Source: a virus
Length of the DNA: 31,071 nucleotides
Strand: one strand, 5' to 3'
IMG/VR virus record: IMGVR_UViG_3300006754_000079
Coordinates: 1 to 31,071 of that record
The notes under the pieces: generated by a model
The model's input: only the letters and a program-made list of their open reading frames with translations
Databases searched by the model: none
What the model was told of the DNA's origin: nothing
Shown here: positions 6,775 through 13,219 of the stretch, one piece after another
How positions within the stretch are numbered: the first letter of the stretch is position 1
Layout: each line of letters begins with the position of its first letter
Position numbers and translations under genes: made by a program

Positions 6775-6855
6775 ATGACGAAACACCATAGTCGGAAGCC
6801 AAGCCCAGAGGAATATGCTGAGTTTATGAAGACCTTTTTTGGCATTGAAGTCTAA
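6775..6855 (+). CDS. 26-aa micropeptide
   Basis: ATG 6775 lies 6 bases after a perfect AAAGGAT ribosome site and encodes 26 residues (MTKHHSRKPSPEEYAEFMKT, then FFGIEV) ending TAA. It is followed after 16 bases by the next gene, whose start carries the same CTAATAAC-CGAAAGGATA-ATG cassette. The strong initiation signals favour real translation; the function is unknown. Confidence 0.5.
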   Translation: MTKHHSRKPSPEEYAEFMKTFFGIEV

Positions 6856-6871
6856 TAACGAAAGGATAGTA

Positions 6872-7057
6872 ATGAATACATCAGATATTGCACTGTTAGT
6901 TTCAGTGCTTGTTATGATTGCGTTTGCAGTCACTTCATTCTATCTACTATTAAAAGTAGATAAGTTGAAGCGAGCCCTAGCAAAGGAAAAGAATAGCAAC
7001 AAAATCCAACGTGCCCTGGATCAGGGGCATTGTAACAACGGCCTAATGTTTAAATAG
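6872..7057 (+). CDS. Small single-span membrane protein
   Basis: 61 aa. ATG 6872 is chosen because AAAGGA precedes it, rather than the upstream TTG in the same frame. Residues 5-29 (DIALLVSVLVMIAFAVTSFYLL) are one hydrophobic span, followed by a basic helical cytoplasmic part (KVDKLKRALAKEKNSNKIQR) and a short Asn/Gly-rich tail. The layout fits an inner-membrane peptide with the N-terminus outside. Such phage peptides include superinfection-exclusion and spanin- or holin-like proteins, but no lysis gene is adjacent, so the role is unassigned. Ends with TAG. Confidence 0.7.
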   Translation: MNTSDIALLVSVLVMIAFAVTSFYLLLKVDKLKRALAKEKNSNKIQRALDQGHCNNGLMFK

Positions 7058-7058
7058 T

Positions 7059-7235
7059 ATGGACATTAAGCACCAACTCGCTCACCTAATTGAGGATGGG
7101 CATATTGACAACCTCAAGATTCAGATGGCAGCCCTATCAGGGACTGGTCTAGAAGATATCTGCGAGGAACTAAAAACCTTTGGCATCGAAGTCGATGCCG
7201 ATGCTCTGGCAAACATTGCGCCAGAGTTATTATAA
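7059..7235 (+). CDS. 58-aa acidic protein
   Basis: Starts one base after the preceding TAG stop (ATG 7059) and encodes 58 residues, acidic and helical: MDIKHQLAHLIEDGHIDNLK then a GTGLEDICEELKTFGIEVD segment. The second part looks like a small helix-turn-helix or UBA-like helical hairpin, but this is not proven. The tight stop-start spacing implies translational coupling with the membrane peptide. The family was not recognised. Confidence 0.6.
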   Translation: MDIKHQLAHLIEDGHIDNLKIQMAALSGTGLEDICEELKTFGIEVDADALANIAPELL

Positions 7236-7271
7236 CAAACCAAGTCCTCGCAAGGGGCATCATTAAATACA

Positions 7272-7463
7272 ATGAAAGCAAACGAAGGGACCCGCTCCCA
7301 GATAAAGAAAGCAACCTCAATCAAAGAGGTTAAGAAGTTACTCCGCACTGCGGAGGAGGCTAATAACAGGCACGGCTATGTATATGCTTGCCATGGATAT
7401 ATGGACAAGCTTCACACCCTCGCCCATAAAGTAATGAAGCAATTGGGAGGAGGTAAAAAATGA
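7272..7463 (+). CDS. 63-aa basic protein
   Basis: 63 aa, rich in Lys/Arg/His with two predicted helices (SIKEVKKLLRTAEEANNRHG and CHGYMDKLHTLAHKVMKQL). The family was not recognised. Its stop overlaps the next start as ATGA (7460-7463), and the GGGAGG before that start lies inside its last codons, so it is translationally coupled to the 146-aa gene. The nearest ribosome-site-like sequence (AAGGGG near 7254) is too far from ATG 7272 to be persuasive. Confidence 0.65.
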   Translation: MKANEGTRSQIKKATSIKEVKKLLRTAEEANNRHGYVYACHGYMDKLHTLAHKVMKQLGGGKK

Positions 7464-7900
7464 TATCACAAATTAGAGATATTGAGGCGGGCCTGGAAAG
7501 GCTGCAAGAGCTTCTTGAAGATGTCTACAAAGGTGAGGCTAACATATTCCCCGATGATGTGAAAATGCTTGATGACTTTAAAGGGTCACTTGCCCAGATT
7601 AGAGAGGCGTTAGACCTTCCCAGTTATATTGAAGAGGAGAGGAATAGGAGGACAATAACAGCAGGGCAGTACGTCACTCGAACGACCGACCAGTTTGTTG
7701 ATGATTGGATCGGAGGCTTCTGGAAGAACTGCCACAGGCCATCCCCTACAATGGAGGACGTTAAAGCCTGGGCCTTTGATGAAGCTATTGAGGAATTAAA
7801 TAGCGATGAAGTAGTTGGTAACTTCACCCCTCAAGTCACAGAAAACTATGACAACCTTGAGGAAATTAATGAAGAGATAAAAAGAAGGAGGAAAAAATGA
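7460..7900 (+). CDS. 146-aa hypothetical protein
   Basis: Not recognised. 146 aa, acidic; an N-terminal coiled coil (about residues 3-60, IRDIEAGLERLQELLEDV), a middle aromatic segment (FVDDWIGGFWKNCHRPSP, about 79-96), and a Glu/Arg-rich C-terminal helix ending RRRKK. GGGAGG precedes ATG 7460. It overlaps its neighbours by 4 bases at both ends (ATGA junctions), so the genes from 7272 to 8618 form one tightly coupled cassette. Confidence 0.7.
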   Translation: MISQIRDIEAGLERLQELLEDVYKGEANIFPDDVKMLDDFKGSLAQIREALDLPSYIEEERNRRTITAGQYVTRTTDQFVDDWIGGFWKNCHRPSPTMEDVKAWAFDEAIEELNSDEVVGNFTPQVTENYDNLEEINEEIKRRRKK

Positions 7901-8367
7901 AAGAGTATAAAGAAACCAAGCATTTATATGACCGCTATAGATTGGAGTCACAAGCTGAAGATCTATTAGATAATAATAAGGATGCTATCCATGTATTACA
8001 GAACATCCTACGGGAGTATAAAGAAGGCATGGAACATAAGACAGTAGAGCTTAAGCAAAATATTGATGCTCTAATCATACAGCTAGAGGAGACTATACAG
8101 AAAGCTAGCCCCTCAAGTTATTATGAATTCGTAGAGGTGACCTGGCGAAAGCGAAACCAGACGGCCAAACGTGATAACATGATCCACGTAGCTGAACATA
8201 AGGATGCCCGTTGGACTCTATGCAGACAGTCATTGGATCATCCAGACATTCCTAGGTCTGGCCTTTTCAAAAGAGAAGGAGGCTTCGGTGCTGGTGCAAT
8301 AAGATGCACGACTTGCATTGAAAGATCAGATGGATGGTTTCTTGAACCTAACGAGGAGGATGAATGA
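7897..8367 (+). CDS. 156-aa coiled-coil protein with possible zinc-binding tail
   Basis: 156 aa. The first 70 residues form a long Glu/Lys/Leu coiled coil. The C-terminal half holds a His/Cys-bearing segment: MIHVAEHKDARWTLCRQSLD, then a GGFGAGAIRCTTCIERSDGW stretch. A CxxC after a glycine-rich turn, with an upstream Cys and His residues, could bind one metal ion. The family was not recognised. AGGAGG precedes ATG 7897, and both ends overlap neighbours by 4 bases. Confidence 0.7.
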   Translation: MKEYKETKHLYDRYRLESQAEDLLDNNKDAIHVLQNILREYKEGMEHKTVELKQNIDALIIQLEETIQKASPSSYYEFVEVTWRKRNQTAKRDNMIHVAEHKDARWTLCRQSLDHPDIPRSGLFKREGGFGAGAIRCTTCIERSDGWFLEPNEEDE

Positions 8368-8618
8368 TGACAAGGATAGAGGGATACGAGAGACTAGCTG
8401 ATGAATTCGTGGACTACATGATTGAGTACTATCATTTTGAATGTACTCCATCAGAGTACCTGTATCACAGGTTGGTTGATGAGCTTTGGGAACGGGGCAT
8501 CATCAAGAAAGAAACGTGTACGGAGAAAGATGGCAGGGTTTTCTATGTTAGTAGGCCCGTGCCCGCTGCTGGGTCTGGATTTATATATCCGCCACCGATC
8601 GACATTGAAATAAACTAA
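8364..8618 (+). CDS. 84-aa hypothetical protein
   Basis: Not recognised. 84 aa, acidic, many aromatic residues (FVDYMIEYYHFECTPSEYLY, residues 15-34), one short basic loop (GIIKKETCTEKDGR) and a Pro/Ile-rich end (IYPPPIDIEIN). Starts in an ATGA overlap with the previous gene behind GAGGATG. It closes the 7272-8618 cassette; a hairpin at 8627-8672 follows its stop. Confidence 0.65.
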   Translation: MMTRIEGYERLADEFVDYMIEYYHFECTPSEYLYHRLVDELWERGIIKKETCTEKDGRVFYVSRPVPAAGSGFIYPPPIDIEIN

Positions 8619-8626
8619 ACCATAAC

Positions 8627-8672
8627 AAGGCAACTTGATCCATGAACCTGTGAATCATGGGCAGGTTGCCTT
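8627..8672 (+). repeat. Nested hairpin after 8618 stop
   Basis: AAGGCAAC (8627-8634) pairs with GTTGCCTT (8665-8672), and inside it CCATGA (8640-8645) pairs with TCATGG (8655-8660). No run of T follows, so if it stops or stabilises transcripts it does so without a classical U tract. TGAATCATGG in its arm resembles the TGATTCAT sites near 4931 and 6003. Confidence 0.8.
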
Positions 8673-8693
8673 GCACATTAATTGGGGGATAAC

Positions 8694-8712
8694 GATGTAT
8701 GGTGCATACATC
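8694..8712 (+). repeat. 8-bp hairpin with 3-base loop
   Basis: GATGTATG (8694-8701) and CATACATC (8705-8712) are perfect inverted repeats around GTG. A 14-codon frame (ATG 8697 to TAG 8741, after GGGGG) overlaps it, so a leader peptide is conceivable, but the frame is too short to call a gene. Confidence 0.7.
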
Positions 8713-8751
8713 TGGGAAAAAGGGGTATCTGGGGAATAGATACGAAATTAC

Positions 8752-8780
8752 TAGACAAATACTGGTAAATATATTATAAA
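8752..8780 (+). promoter_or_regulatory. Sigma70-like promoter for 8837 gene cluster
   Basis: TAGACA (8752-8757) is followed after exactly 17 bases by TATAAA (8775-8780). The predicted start near 8787 would put the CTGG/CCAG hairpin of the repeated leader at the 5' end of the message. The 218-base stretch 8619-8836 holds only this promoter and the hairpins. Confidence 0.5.
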
Positions 8781-8815
8781 CAATTTCAATCTGGAATTCA
8801 CCAGGTGAAAGCAAA
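8777..8815 (+). repeat. Leader repeat, copy 1
   Basis: TAAACAATTTCAA, a T, CTGG, a 6-base loop, CCAG, then GTGAAAGCAAA. Copy 2 at 9241-9282 has the same blocks with a different loop. The CTGG/CCAG arms form a small hairpin in both copies although the bases between them differ. Confidence 0.75.
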
Positions 8816-8836
8816 CTAATAACCGAAAGGAATCAA

Positions 8837-9016
8837 ATGGTATTAACTAAAGGCACGGAAGTAATAGTACCCCATCGTGGAAAGCTCACGGCTGGGACTA
8901 TTGTTCGACATGACAATGGCAAACCTCATTACTCACCGTTCTATATTGTAGACGTTGGCGAGTATGAGTCTATTAAATGTCCTATTCATAGAACAAAAAG
9001 AAAACCAACAGCATGA
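8837..9016 (+). CDS. 59-aa small beta-rich protein
   Basis: ATG 8837 follows GAAAGG at a good distance and encodes 59 residues ending TGA at 9014-9016. MVLTKGTEVIVPHRGKLTAG and the following TIVRHDNGK read like the first strands of a small KOW/SH3-type barrel (a G-x-x-V motif then G-T-I-V), with a second beta part FYIVDVGEYESIKC and a basic tail. This is a fold impression, not a family match. Its stop overlaps the next gene in an ATGA junction. Confidence 0.65.
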   Translation: MVLTKGTEVIVPHRGKLTAGTIVRHDNGKPHYSPFYIVDVGEYESIKCPIHRTKRKPTA

Positions 9017-9243
9017 AAGCACTAACTAAAGTAGAAGAAGCGAGCCAAGTACCTTGGCCTCACCCTGACTGGGCCGACCTGAATGACTGGTATCTGGACT
9101 ATTGTCCGATAGGATACCGCATCACTCGATACCTGAGTAATCCATATGACTGCCAGCTTGTTACTTGGCACAATGCTGGAAGGCCAGTGGAGGGATTTGA
9201 GTCTGCTCTTTGGACTAAAGAGGAGGCATTAGGCAGCAAGTAA
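9013..9243 (+). CDS. 76-aa Trp/Tyr-rich hypothetical protein
   Basis: Not recognised. 76 aa with many aromatic residues: WPHPDWADLNDWYLDYCPIG (residues 15-34), IGYRITRYLSNPYD, and VTWHNAGRPVEGFESALWT. Probably a small globular beta protein; no membrane span. Starts with ATGAAAGCA overlapping the previous stop. Its own TAA stop (9241-9243) is also the first three bases of the second leader repeat. Confidence 0.65.
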   Translation: MKALTKVEEASQVPWPHPDWADLNDWYLDYCPIGYRITRYLSNPYDCQLVTWHNAGRPVEGFESALWTKEEALGSK

Positions 9244-9282
9244 ACAATTTCAACTGGCATATTCTTTGCCAGTGAAAGCAAA
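9241..9282 (+). repeat. Leader repeat, copy 2
   Basis: TAAACAATTTCAA, ACTGGCA (9253-9259) paired with TGCCAGT (9267-9273), then GTGAAAGCAAA. The hairpin is longer than in copy 1 but the flanking blocks are the same. It lies directly upstream of the DUF932-like gene, whose frame runs back into it. Confidence 0.75.
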
Positions 9283-9301
9283 ACCTAGAACAAAAAAAAC
9301 A

Positions 9302-10432
9302 ATGGTAACAGTAGCAACTACTACAGTAAATACAGAGCTTGCAGAAAATGCAAAGCATCACGAACTCGATAGAGTTTTAAGAGACGGAATTAAAGAGGAC
9401 TACATGGCTCCCCTTAATAGGACAGAATTCGATTACCTTGAAGAGGGTAATAGATACACTGTAAGAATACCCACTGGGCTGGGATCATATCGCAAGGCTA
9501 ACTGTTCAAAGTTATTCCTTACGAGATACCTAACTGAGCTAGGAGGTAATGGACTAGTCCAGTATGGCAGGATGTTACATGCAAGCAATCAGCATGACCT
9601 GCTTATCAAGAATGTACGGGAGCAAATTGACAGGCACGAAGGATCTTTCATGATTCGGACACTATCAAATCCTGCATCACGTTACACTCAAGCAAGAGCA
9701 TTGCTCTCACCGAGTTACAAGAGATTGGATGATGACTTTATCTTTCCAACTATTCGCCAGGTTCTTGAAGGACTACCTGCCTTTAAGGAATTAGGAGGAC
9801 GTAACACAGGAGAGAAAACCTTTGCCCGTTGGGTAACTAAAGAGCCAGTGCTTACCATTGGGAAGCGCAATATATTTATAGGCTTCCAGATAACTAACTC
9901 TGAAGTTGGGCAGTCTGGTTTCTATATAGAGTTCTTCTTATGCGATGGCTTCTGTGACAATGGGATGGTCTTCGGGATGGAGGAGCTTGAAGTGTTTTAC
10001 ATGAAGCACTCAGGAAAGAGACTCGACACCAGCATCACAGGGCTATTGCCTAAGATGCCCTTTGCAAACCCACTAGAGAAGTCTAACATGGAGGACAAAA
10101 TCCAGGGCCGAATCCTTGAGATGGTTGCTCCTGAAAAGATAGAATATATCAAAGAGCTAGTGCTCAGTTCTTTCGAGAGAACCTTTACCAAGGAACCCGA
10201 TATAATTATCGAGAAGTTTGGTAAGTTCTACGAATGTTCTGAAGAAGAGATCGACTTAGCTAAAGAGCTATTTGTTGATGAAGAACGTCATGCCTATGGC
10301 TTGCAAGCTGCCTTCACTGCTGCAGGGCAGAGAGTGGAGAGCTTTGACAGGCGAGCCGAACTTGATCGTATCGGTGGCATGATAGTAGAGCAACCCCGTA
10401 ATCAGTGGGACACATTGATCTTGGCTGCATAA
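9302..10432 (+). CDS. DUF932-like phage/plasmid protein
   Basis: 376 aa from ATG 9302. The pattern agrees with the DUF932 (phage/plasmid-like) family: an early beta part (RYTVRIPTGLGSYRK), the ARALLSPSYKRLDDDFIFPT stretch that in this family reads 'a-r-a-l-l-S-d-r-Y-r-x-l-D-n', and a later GFQITNSEVGQSGFYIEFFL followed by CDGFCDNGMVFG, matching the family's 'S-N-S-E-v-G ... C-x-N-G' core. Family members are common in phages and plasmids and are of unknown biochemical function; some accompany DNA replication or anti-restriction genes. In-frame TTG 9266 and GTG 9272 inside the leader hairpin are alternative starts; ATG 9302 was preferred as the first ATG. No clear ribosome site for any of them. 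Confidence 0.75.
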   Translation: MVTVATTTVNTELAENAKHHELDRVLRDGIKEDYMAPLNRTEFDYLEEGNRYTVRIPTGLGSYRKANCSKLFLTRYLTELGGNGLVQYGRMLHASNQHDLLIKNVREQIDRHEGSFMIRTLSNPASRYTQARALLSPSYKRLDDDFIFPTIRQVLEGLPAFKELGGRNTGEKTFARWVTKEPVLTIGKRNIFIGFQITNSEVGQSGFYIEFFLCDGFCDNGMVFGMEELEVFYMKHSGKRLDTSITGLLPKMPFANPLEKSNMEDKIQGRILEMVAPEKIEYIKELVLSSFERTFTKEPDIIIEKFGKFYECSEEEIDLAKELFVDEERHAYGLQAAFTAAGQRVESFDRRAELDRIGGMIVEQPRNQWDTLILAA

Positions 10433-10449
10433 TTGAAACAAACAAAACC

Positions 10450-10482
10450 AAGCCACACCTCATGCAGTCTGGGGTGTGGCTT
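10450..10482 (+). repeat. 12-bp hairpin between two genes
   Basis: AAGCCACACC (10450-10459) pairs perfectly with GGTGTGGCTT (10473-10482), extended by T-G and C-G pairs inside to a 9-base loop. ACTTAAATAAA follows instead of a T run, and the next ATG is 12 bases away. It may act as a weak terminator, a processing site or an mRNA 5' stabiliser. Confidence 0.85.
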
Positions 10483-10493
10483 ACTTAAATAAA

Positions 10494-11018
10494 ATGAAAG
10501 TAGAACTAAAAAGTATAAAGCATTGCCAAGCATTGAGTCATGAGACTAATGCCTTCACTGCTAAAGTATACGTGAATGGCAAGCACGTAGGAGATGCAGA
10601 GAATGCAGGACATGGAGGTCCGACTCATGTACAAACTGCCTGGAAGGGTAAGAAAGACGAGCAAGGATGTCCTATCTATTCAGATGCTGATAAAGAAGCC
10701 GTTGATAAACTCCACAAATGGGCAGAGAAAAATAACGAGTATGACATTGAGGGTCTAATTGAAGATCTTCTAATGGAAGAACTCTGGTGGAGGGACTTCA
10801 CGAAAGATAAAAGGACTAAGCTTCTTTATCTGAGAGAGGGTAGTGTTTGGTTTATATCTAGGAAAGGTATACCCGCTAGCCGTATTAAGTCTGGTGAGTT
10901 GGAGGGGGAGCTAAAGAAAACCAAGTGGTGGAAACCTGAGTATGTGTTCCTTAACAATGTTAAGAAGCCTGAGTTCATTGCTAAGTATAAAGAAGCTTGG
11001 ATAGGGGGAAACAAATGA
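10494..11018 (+). CDS. 174-aa conserved phage protein, function unknown
   Basis: ATG 10494 is chosen because the frame's earlier GTG (10476) lies inside the hairpin. The N-terminal part (SHETNAFTAKVYVNGKHVGD, then AENAGHGGPTHVQTAW) has the 'S-x-E-T-x-x-F-x-A-x-V-Y-x-x-G-x-x-x-G-x-x-x-N-x-G-H-G-G' pattern that I recall from phage hypothetical proteins. The C-terminal half is basic and aromatic (KTKWWKPEYVFLNNVKKPEF). Role unknown. It is coupled to the next gene through an ATGA overlap with AGGGGG upstream. Confidence 0.7.
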   Translation: MKVELKSIKHCQALSHETNAFTAKVYVNGKHVGDAENAGHGGPTHVQTAWKGKKDEQGCPIYSDADKEAVDKLHKWAEKNNEYDIEGLIEDLLMEELWWRDFTKDKRTKLLYLREGSVWFISRKGIPASRIKSGELEGELKKTKWWKPEYVFLNNVKKPEFIAKYKEAWIGGNK

Positions 11019-11263
11019 TCACAGAAGAAACTTACACGCTGGATGAATCACTCAACCACAAAGAACTAGATGCGTTGGGATATGTCATTGGAGTTATTGA
11101 GCAGAGACTCACGTTACTTGATGGTGAGAAGACTGATAACTCCTATGATGAAGCCATAAAGAAACAACATATCCAATGGTGTCAGATAGGACTCTATATG
11201 TTATACAAATCAGTCCCCGAAAGTTGGCTGATGAACATGATAGAAGAGGAGGAATCCAAATGA
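11015..11263 (+). CDS. 82-aa helical protein
   Basis: Not recognised. 82 aa, acidic and helical (LNHKELDALGYVIGVIEQRL; IKKQHIQWCQIGLYMLYKSV). ATG 11015 is preferred over an upstream in-frame codon because GGGGGAAACAA precedes it and it forms the ATGA overlap seen at every junction from here to 11934. It looks like the next member's relative: both are short acidic helical proteins with an x-x-L-L-x-x-x-L-x-x-L pattern, perhaps a duplicated family. Confidence 0.65.
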   Translation: MITEETYTLDESLNHKELDALGYVIGVIEQRLTLLDGEKTDNSYDEAIKKQHIQWCQIGLYMLYKSVPESWLMNMIEEEESK

Positions 11264-11475
11264 ACATAAAGCAAAACCTAACCCAAGAGATAATAGACAA
11301 CGCCTTTGAGCATGTCTATAACTTAATACATACTCGACTCGATGACTTGCATGCAAGGCCAGACGAGGAACGAGACGAAGCTACCATCGAAGAAGAGCAA
11401 TTATTAAAGGTTGCTCTCTTTGTCCTGGGCCACCAGCCTGAAGAACTATACACACTACTAAAAAGTAATGCCTAG
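11260..11475 (+). CDS. 71-aa acidic helical protein
   Basis: 71 aa, MNIKQNLTQEIIDNAFEHVY then a Glu/Asp/Arg-rich middle (LDDLHARPDEERDEATIEEE) and a hydrophobic helix (LLKVALFVLGHQPEELYTLL). AGGAGG sits 10 bases before ATG 11260, the reason for choosing this start over the longer frame. Family unknown. It ends TAG directly followed by TAA, a tandem stop, and overlaps the next gene by 8 bases. Confidence 0.65.
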   Translation: MNIKQNLTQEIIDNAFEHVYNLIHTRLDDLHARPDEERDEATIEEEQLLKVALFVLGHQPEELYTLLKSNA

Positions 11476-11749
11476 TAACCACGTAAGTAACGAGCCATAC
11501 CATGAATGGCTTGAAGAAGTAAACAAACATAAGTCTGGTGTACTCCAGAATCATATGTTTGATGTAGCGTTCACGTTAGTATCTCCCAAGGATTGGGAAG
11601 ACATAACTAACGGGGAGCTAATCACGGCTCTAGCCAAGAGGCTGGATGCTTTAAGAGAAGAGTATCGTTTCACACGAGACAAGCCTCACGATGATGCCTT
11701 CGGGTACAGTGACAGCTATGTAGTACTAGACCAGGAGGAAACCAAATGA
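11468..11749 (+). CDS. 93-aa hypothetical protein
   Basis: Not recognised. 93 aa: Asn/His-rich start (MPSNHVSNEPYHEWLEEVNK), a middle hydrophobic part (HMFDVAFTLVSPKDWEDITN) and a helical stretch (ITALAKRLDALREEYRFT). No membrane segment. Translationally coupled on both sides (8-base overlap upstream, ATGA downstream). No ribosome site is evident, so its translation probably depends on ribosomes finishing the previous gene. Confidence 0.6.
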   Translation: MPSNHVSNEPYHEWLEEVNKHKSGVLQNHMFDVAFTLVSPKDWEDITNGELITALAKRLDALREEYRFTRDKPHDDAFGYSDSYVVLDQEETK

Positions 11750-11934
11750 ATAACAACTCACATGAAGGACGTTTATGTGATCTGTATGACATAAGGGAAT
11801 TCCTAAGAATAAGAAAACTATTAGAAGAACCTAAAGATAACGAAGGTAGTGGCTTCACTATTGGCGATATCATTGAGGATCTAATATACAAAACAGAGGA
11901 GGAACAAGATGGGCTGGCGACCAATAAAAGATGA
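11746..11934 (+). CDS. 62-aa hypothetical protein
   Basis: Not recognised. 62 aa, strongly charged (IREFLRIRKLLEEPKDNEGS, FTIGDIIEDLIYKTEEEQDG). AGGAGG lies 8 bases before ATG 11746. Its C-terminus overlaps the start of the next gene by 26 bases, the longest overlap in this string. Confidence 0.6.
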   Translation: MNNNSHEGRLCDLYDIREFLRIRKLLEEPKDNEGSGFTIGDIIEDLIYKTEEEQDGLATNKR

Positions 11935-12151
11935 GATCATTCTACATCGTTGGCGGTGTGTAGAGTATGCGGATACAACTAAGTCCTATGTCTGTGAGAT
12001 AGCAGAAGTACCACCTTACTGGTATGCAGAGAATGGAACACCAACCTGTGTCGATTGTGGCAGAGACATGGAGTATGTAGAAACTCTCTTGGATTGTGGA
12101 TTCGATCCAATAAGAGAAACCCTAGTAGTAAAACAAGAAAGGAAAGAATAA
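11909..12151 (+). CDS. 80-aa zinc-ribbon-like protein
   Basis: 80 aa. GAGGAGGAACAAG precedes ATG 11909. Cysteines are arranged as W-R-C (residue 17), V-C-E (29), then PTCVDCGRDMEY (about 45-56) and a later L-D-C. The CVDCG with an upstream Cys pair fits a small treble-clef or zinc-ribbon fold, as in many phage 'C-x-x-C-G-x-x-M' proteins. Such proteins bind DNA, RNA or partner proteins; which applies here cannot be told. Four bases separate it from the GP88-like gene. Confidence 0.65.
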   Translation: MGWRPIKDEIILHRWRCVEYADTTKSYVCEIAEVPPYWYAENGTPTCVDCGRDMEYVETLLDCGFDPIRETLVVKQERKE

Positions 12152-12155
12152 TCTT

Positions 12156-13001
12156 ATGAACAGAAAGCAACAGATGCAGTTTGCCCAGATGGTGCAGACT
12201 GAGAAGAAAGGCTGGCCATTAGAGCAATGGCTAGACGAGAACGTCCTTGCCGAAAAGGGAAGTGACATCACAAAGGTTGGAACATGGGCATACTATGCTC
12301 ACAAGTTCCAACGCTTTTTAGATACAGGTAGACCAGAGTTCTCCTTGTTTGTCGACGGCAACAAGAAGCTATCCTTCAAGGCGTGGTCTGTCCTGCCTAT
12401 TGTATCCTGTCCTGGAGCAGGGGATTGTGCAGAGTTCTGCTACAGCTTGAAGGCGTGGCGTTACCCTGCTGCATTCTTCAGACAGGCACAGAACCTATGG
12501 CTCTTGAACCATGAACCATGTACCATTGAACATGATTGGTTGTTCTTGCCTCCTGATGTAACAGTTAGGCTGTACGTTGATGGAGATATCCATGACATGG
12601 AGACGCTAGCCTTCTGGTTTAGGATGTTAGAGTTACGGCCTGACATCAAAGCTTACGGGTATAGTAAGAGTTGGGATCTCTTCTTGCAGTGGGATAGCGA
12701 AGGCCGTCCCTTCCCTGAGAACTACAAGCTTAACCTATCAAGTGGAAGCAGGTATGACGAAGAGAAGAGAGAGCGGATGCTAAAGCTACCATGCACCAGA
12801 GGGGACTTCCTCGCTGTAGCTATTGACAAGGTAGCATCTAAAGCAGGACACAAGACAAGAGAATATAAGAAAGCAGTACGCAATGCAGTGGGCAAGCGAG
12901 TGTTTGTTTGTCCAGGAGTATGTGACTCATGCACACCGAAGGGACATGCATGCGGATTGGAATCATTCACGAACGTGCCGATAGCAATCGGCCTTCATTA
13001 A
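12156..13001 (+). CDS. GP88-like cysteine-rich phage protein
   Basis: 281 aa. Two cysteine clusters stand out: SCPGAGDCAEFCYSLKAWRY (C85, C91, C95) and VCPGVCDSCTPKGHACG (C252, C256, C259, C266). The first matches the C-P-x-A-G-x-C-x-x-x-C-Y-x-x-x-x-x-Y signature of the phage 'gene product 88' family, whose biochemical function is not established; the spacing suggests an iron-sulfur or zinc site. Between them lie a VTVRLYVDGDIHDMETLAFW segment and an IKAYGYSKSWDLF segment. The D/H-rich loop after the beta strand could be catalytic. AAGGAAAG precedes ATG 12156. Family assignment is from recalled motifs. Confidence 0.75.
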   Translation: MNRKQQMQFAQMVQTEKKGWPLEQWLDENVLAEKGSDITKVGTWAYYAHKFQRFLDTGRPEFSLFVDGNKKLSFKAWSVLPIVSCPGAGDCAEFCYSLKAWRYPAAFFRQAQNLWLLNHEPCTIEHDWLFLPPDVTVRLYVDGDIHDMETLAFWFRMLELRPDIKAYGYSKSWDLFLQWDSEGRPFPENYKLNLSSGSRYDEEKRERMLKLPCTRGDFLAVAIDKVASKAGHKTREYKKAVRNAVGKRVFVCPGVCDSCTPKGHACGLESFTNVPIAIGLH

Positions 13002-13003
13002 TT

Positions 13004-13207
13004 ATGGCAACTAAACTAAACAGTACAGTACACAGGGAGGTAAAACTCCAGAATCCGACGGGCCCAATGGAAGACTACATCGTCTCCTTAAAGGCAGGAA
13101 CTAAACCGAGCTTAGTATTTCGTAAGAAGAAACATCGTAGTGAGACAGAGATACCCTTAGAGGTGTTGCTGTTTCCCGAACATTGGACTTACGAATACGA
13201 AGAGTAA
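13004..13207 (+). CDS. 67-aa basic protein
   Basis: Not recognised. 67 aa starting MATKLNSTVHREVKLQNPTG, two bases after the previous stop; the longer frame reading back into the GP88-like gene is unlikely. Basic middle (SLVFRKKKHRSETEIP) and an acidic aromatic end (EHWTYEYEE). Probably a small beta protein. Coupled to the upstream gene by spacing. Confidence 0.55.
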   Translation: MATKLNSTVHREVKLQNPTGPMEDYIVSLKAGTKPSLVFRKKKHRSETEIPLEVLLFPEHWTYEYEE

Positions 13208-13219
13208 CAAACAAAACAT

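Noticed and set aside
8697-8741. 14-codon leader peptide
   Set aside because: Too short to support as a gene; kept only as a remark in the 8694-8712 hairpin entry.
9266-9301. TTG or GTG as the start of the DUF932-like protein
   Set aside because: Both lie in the repeated leader hairpin; the added residues (KAKPRTKKT) are low-complexity. Kept as alternatives, not preferred.
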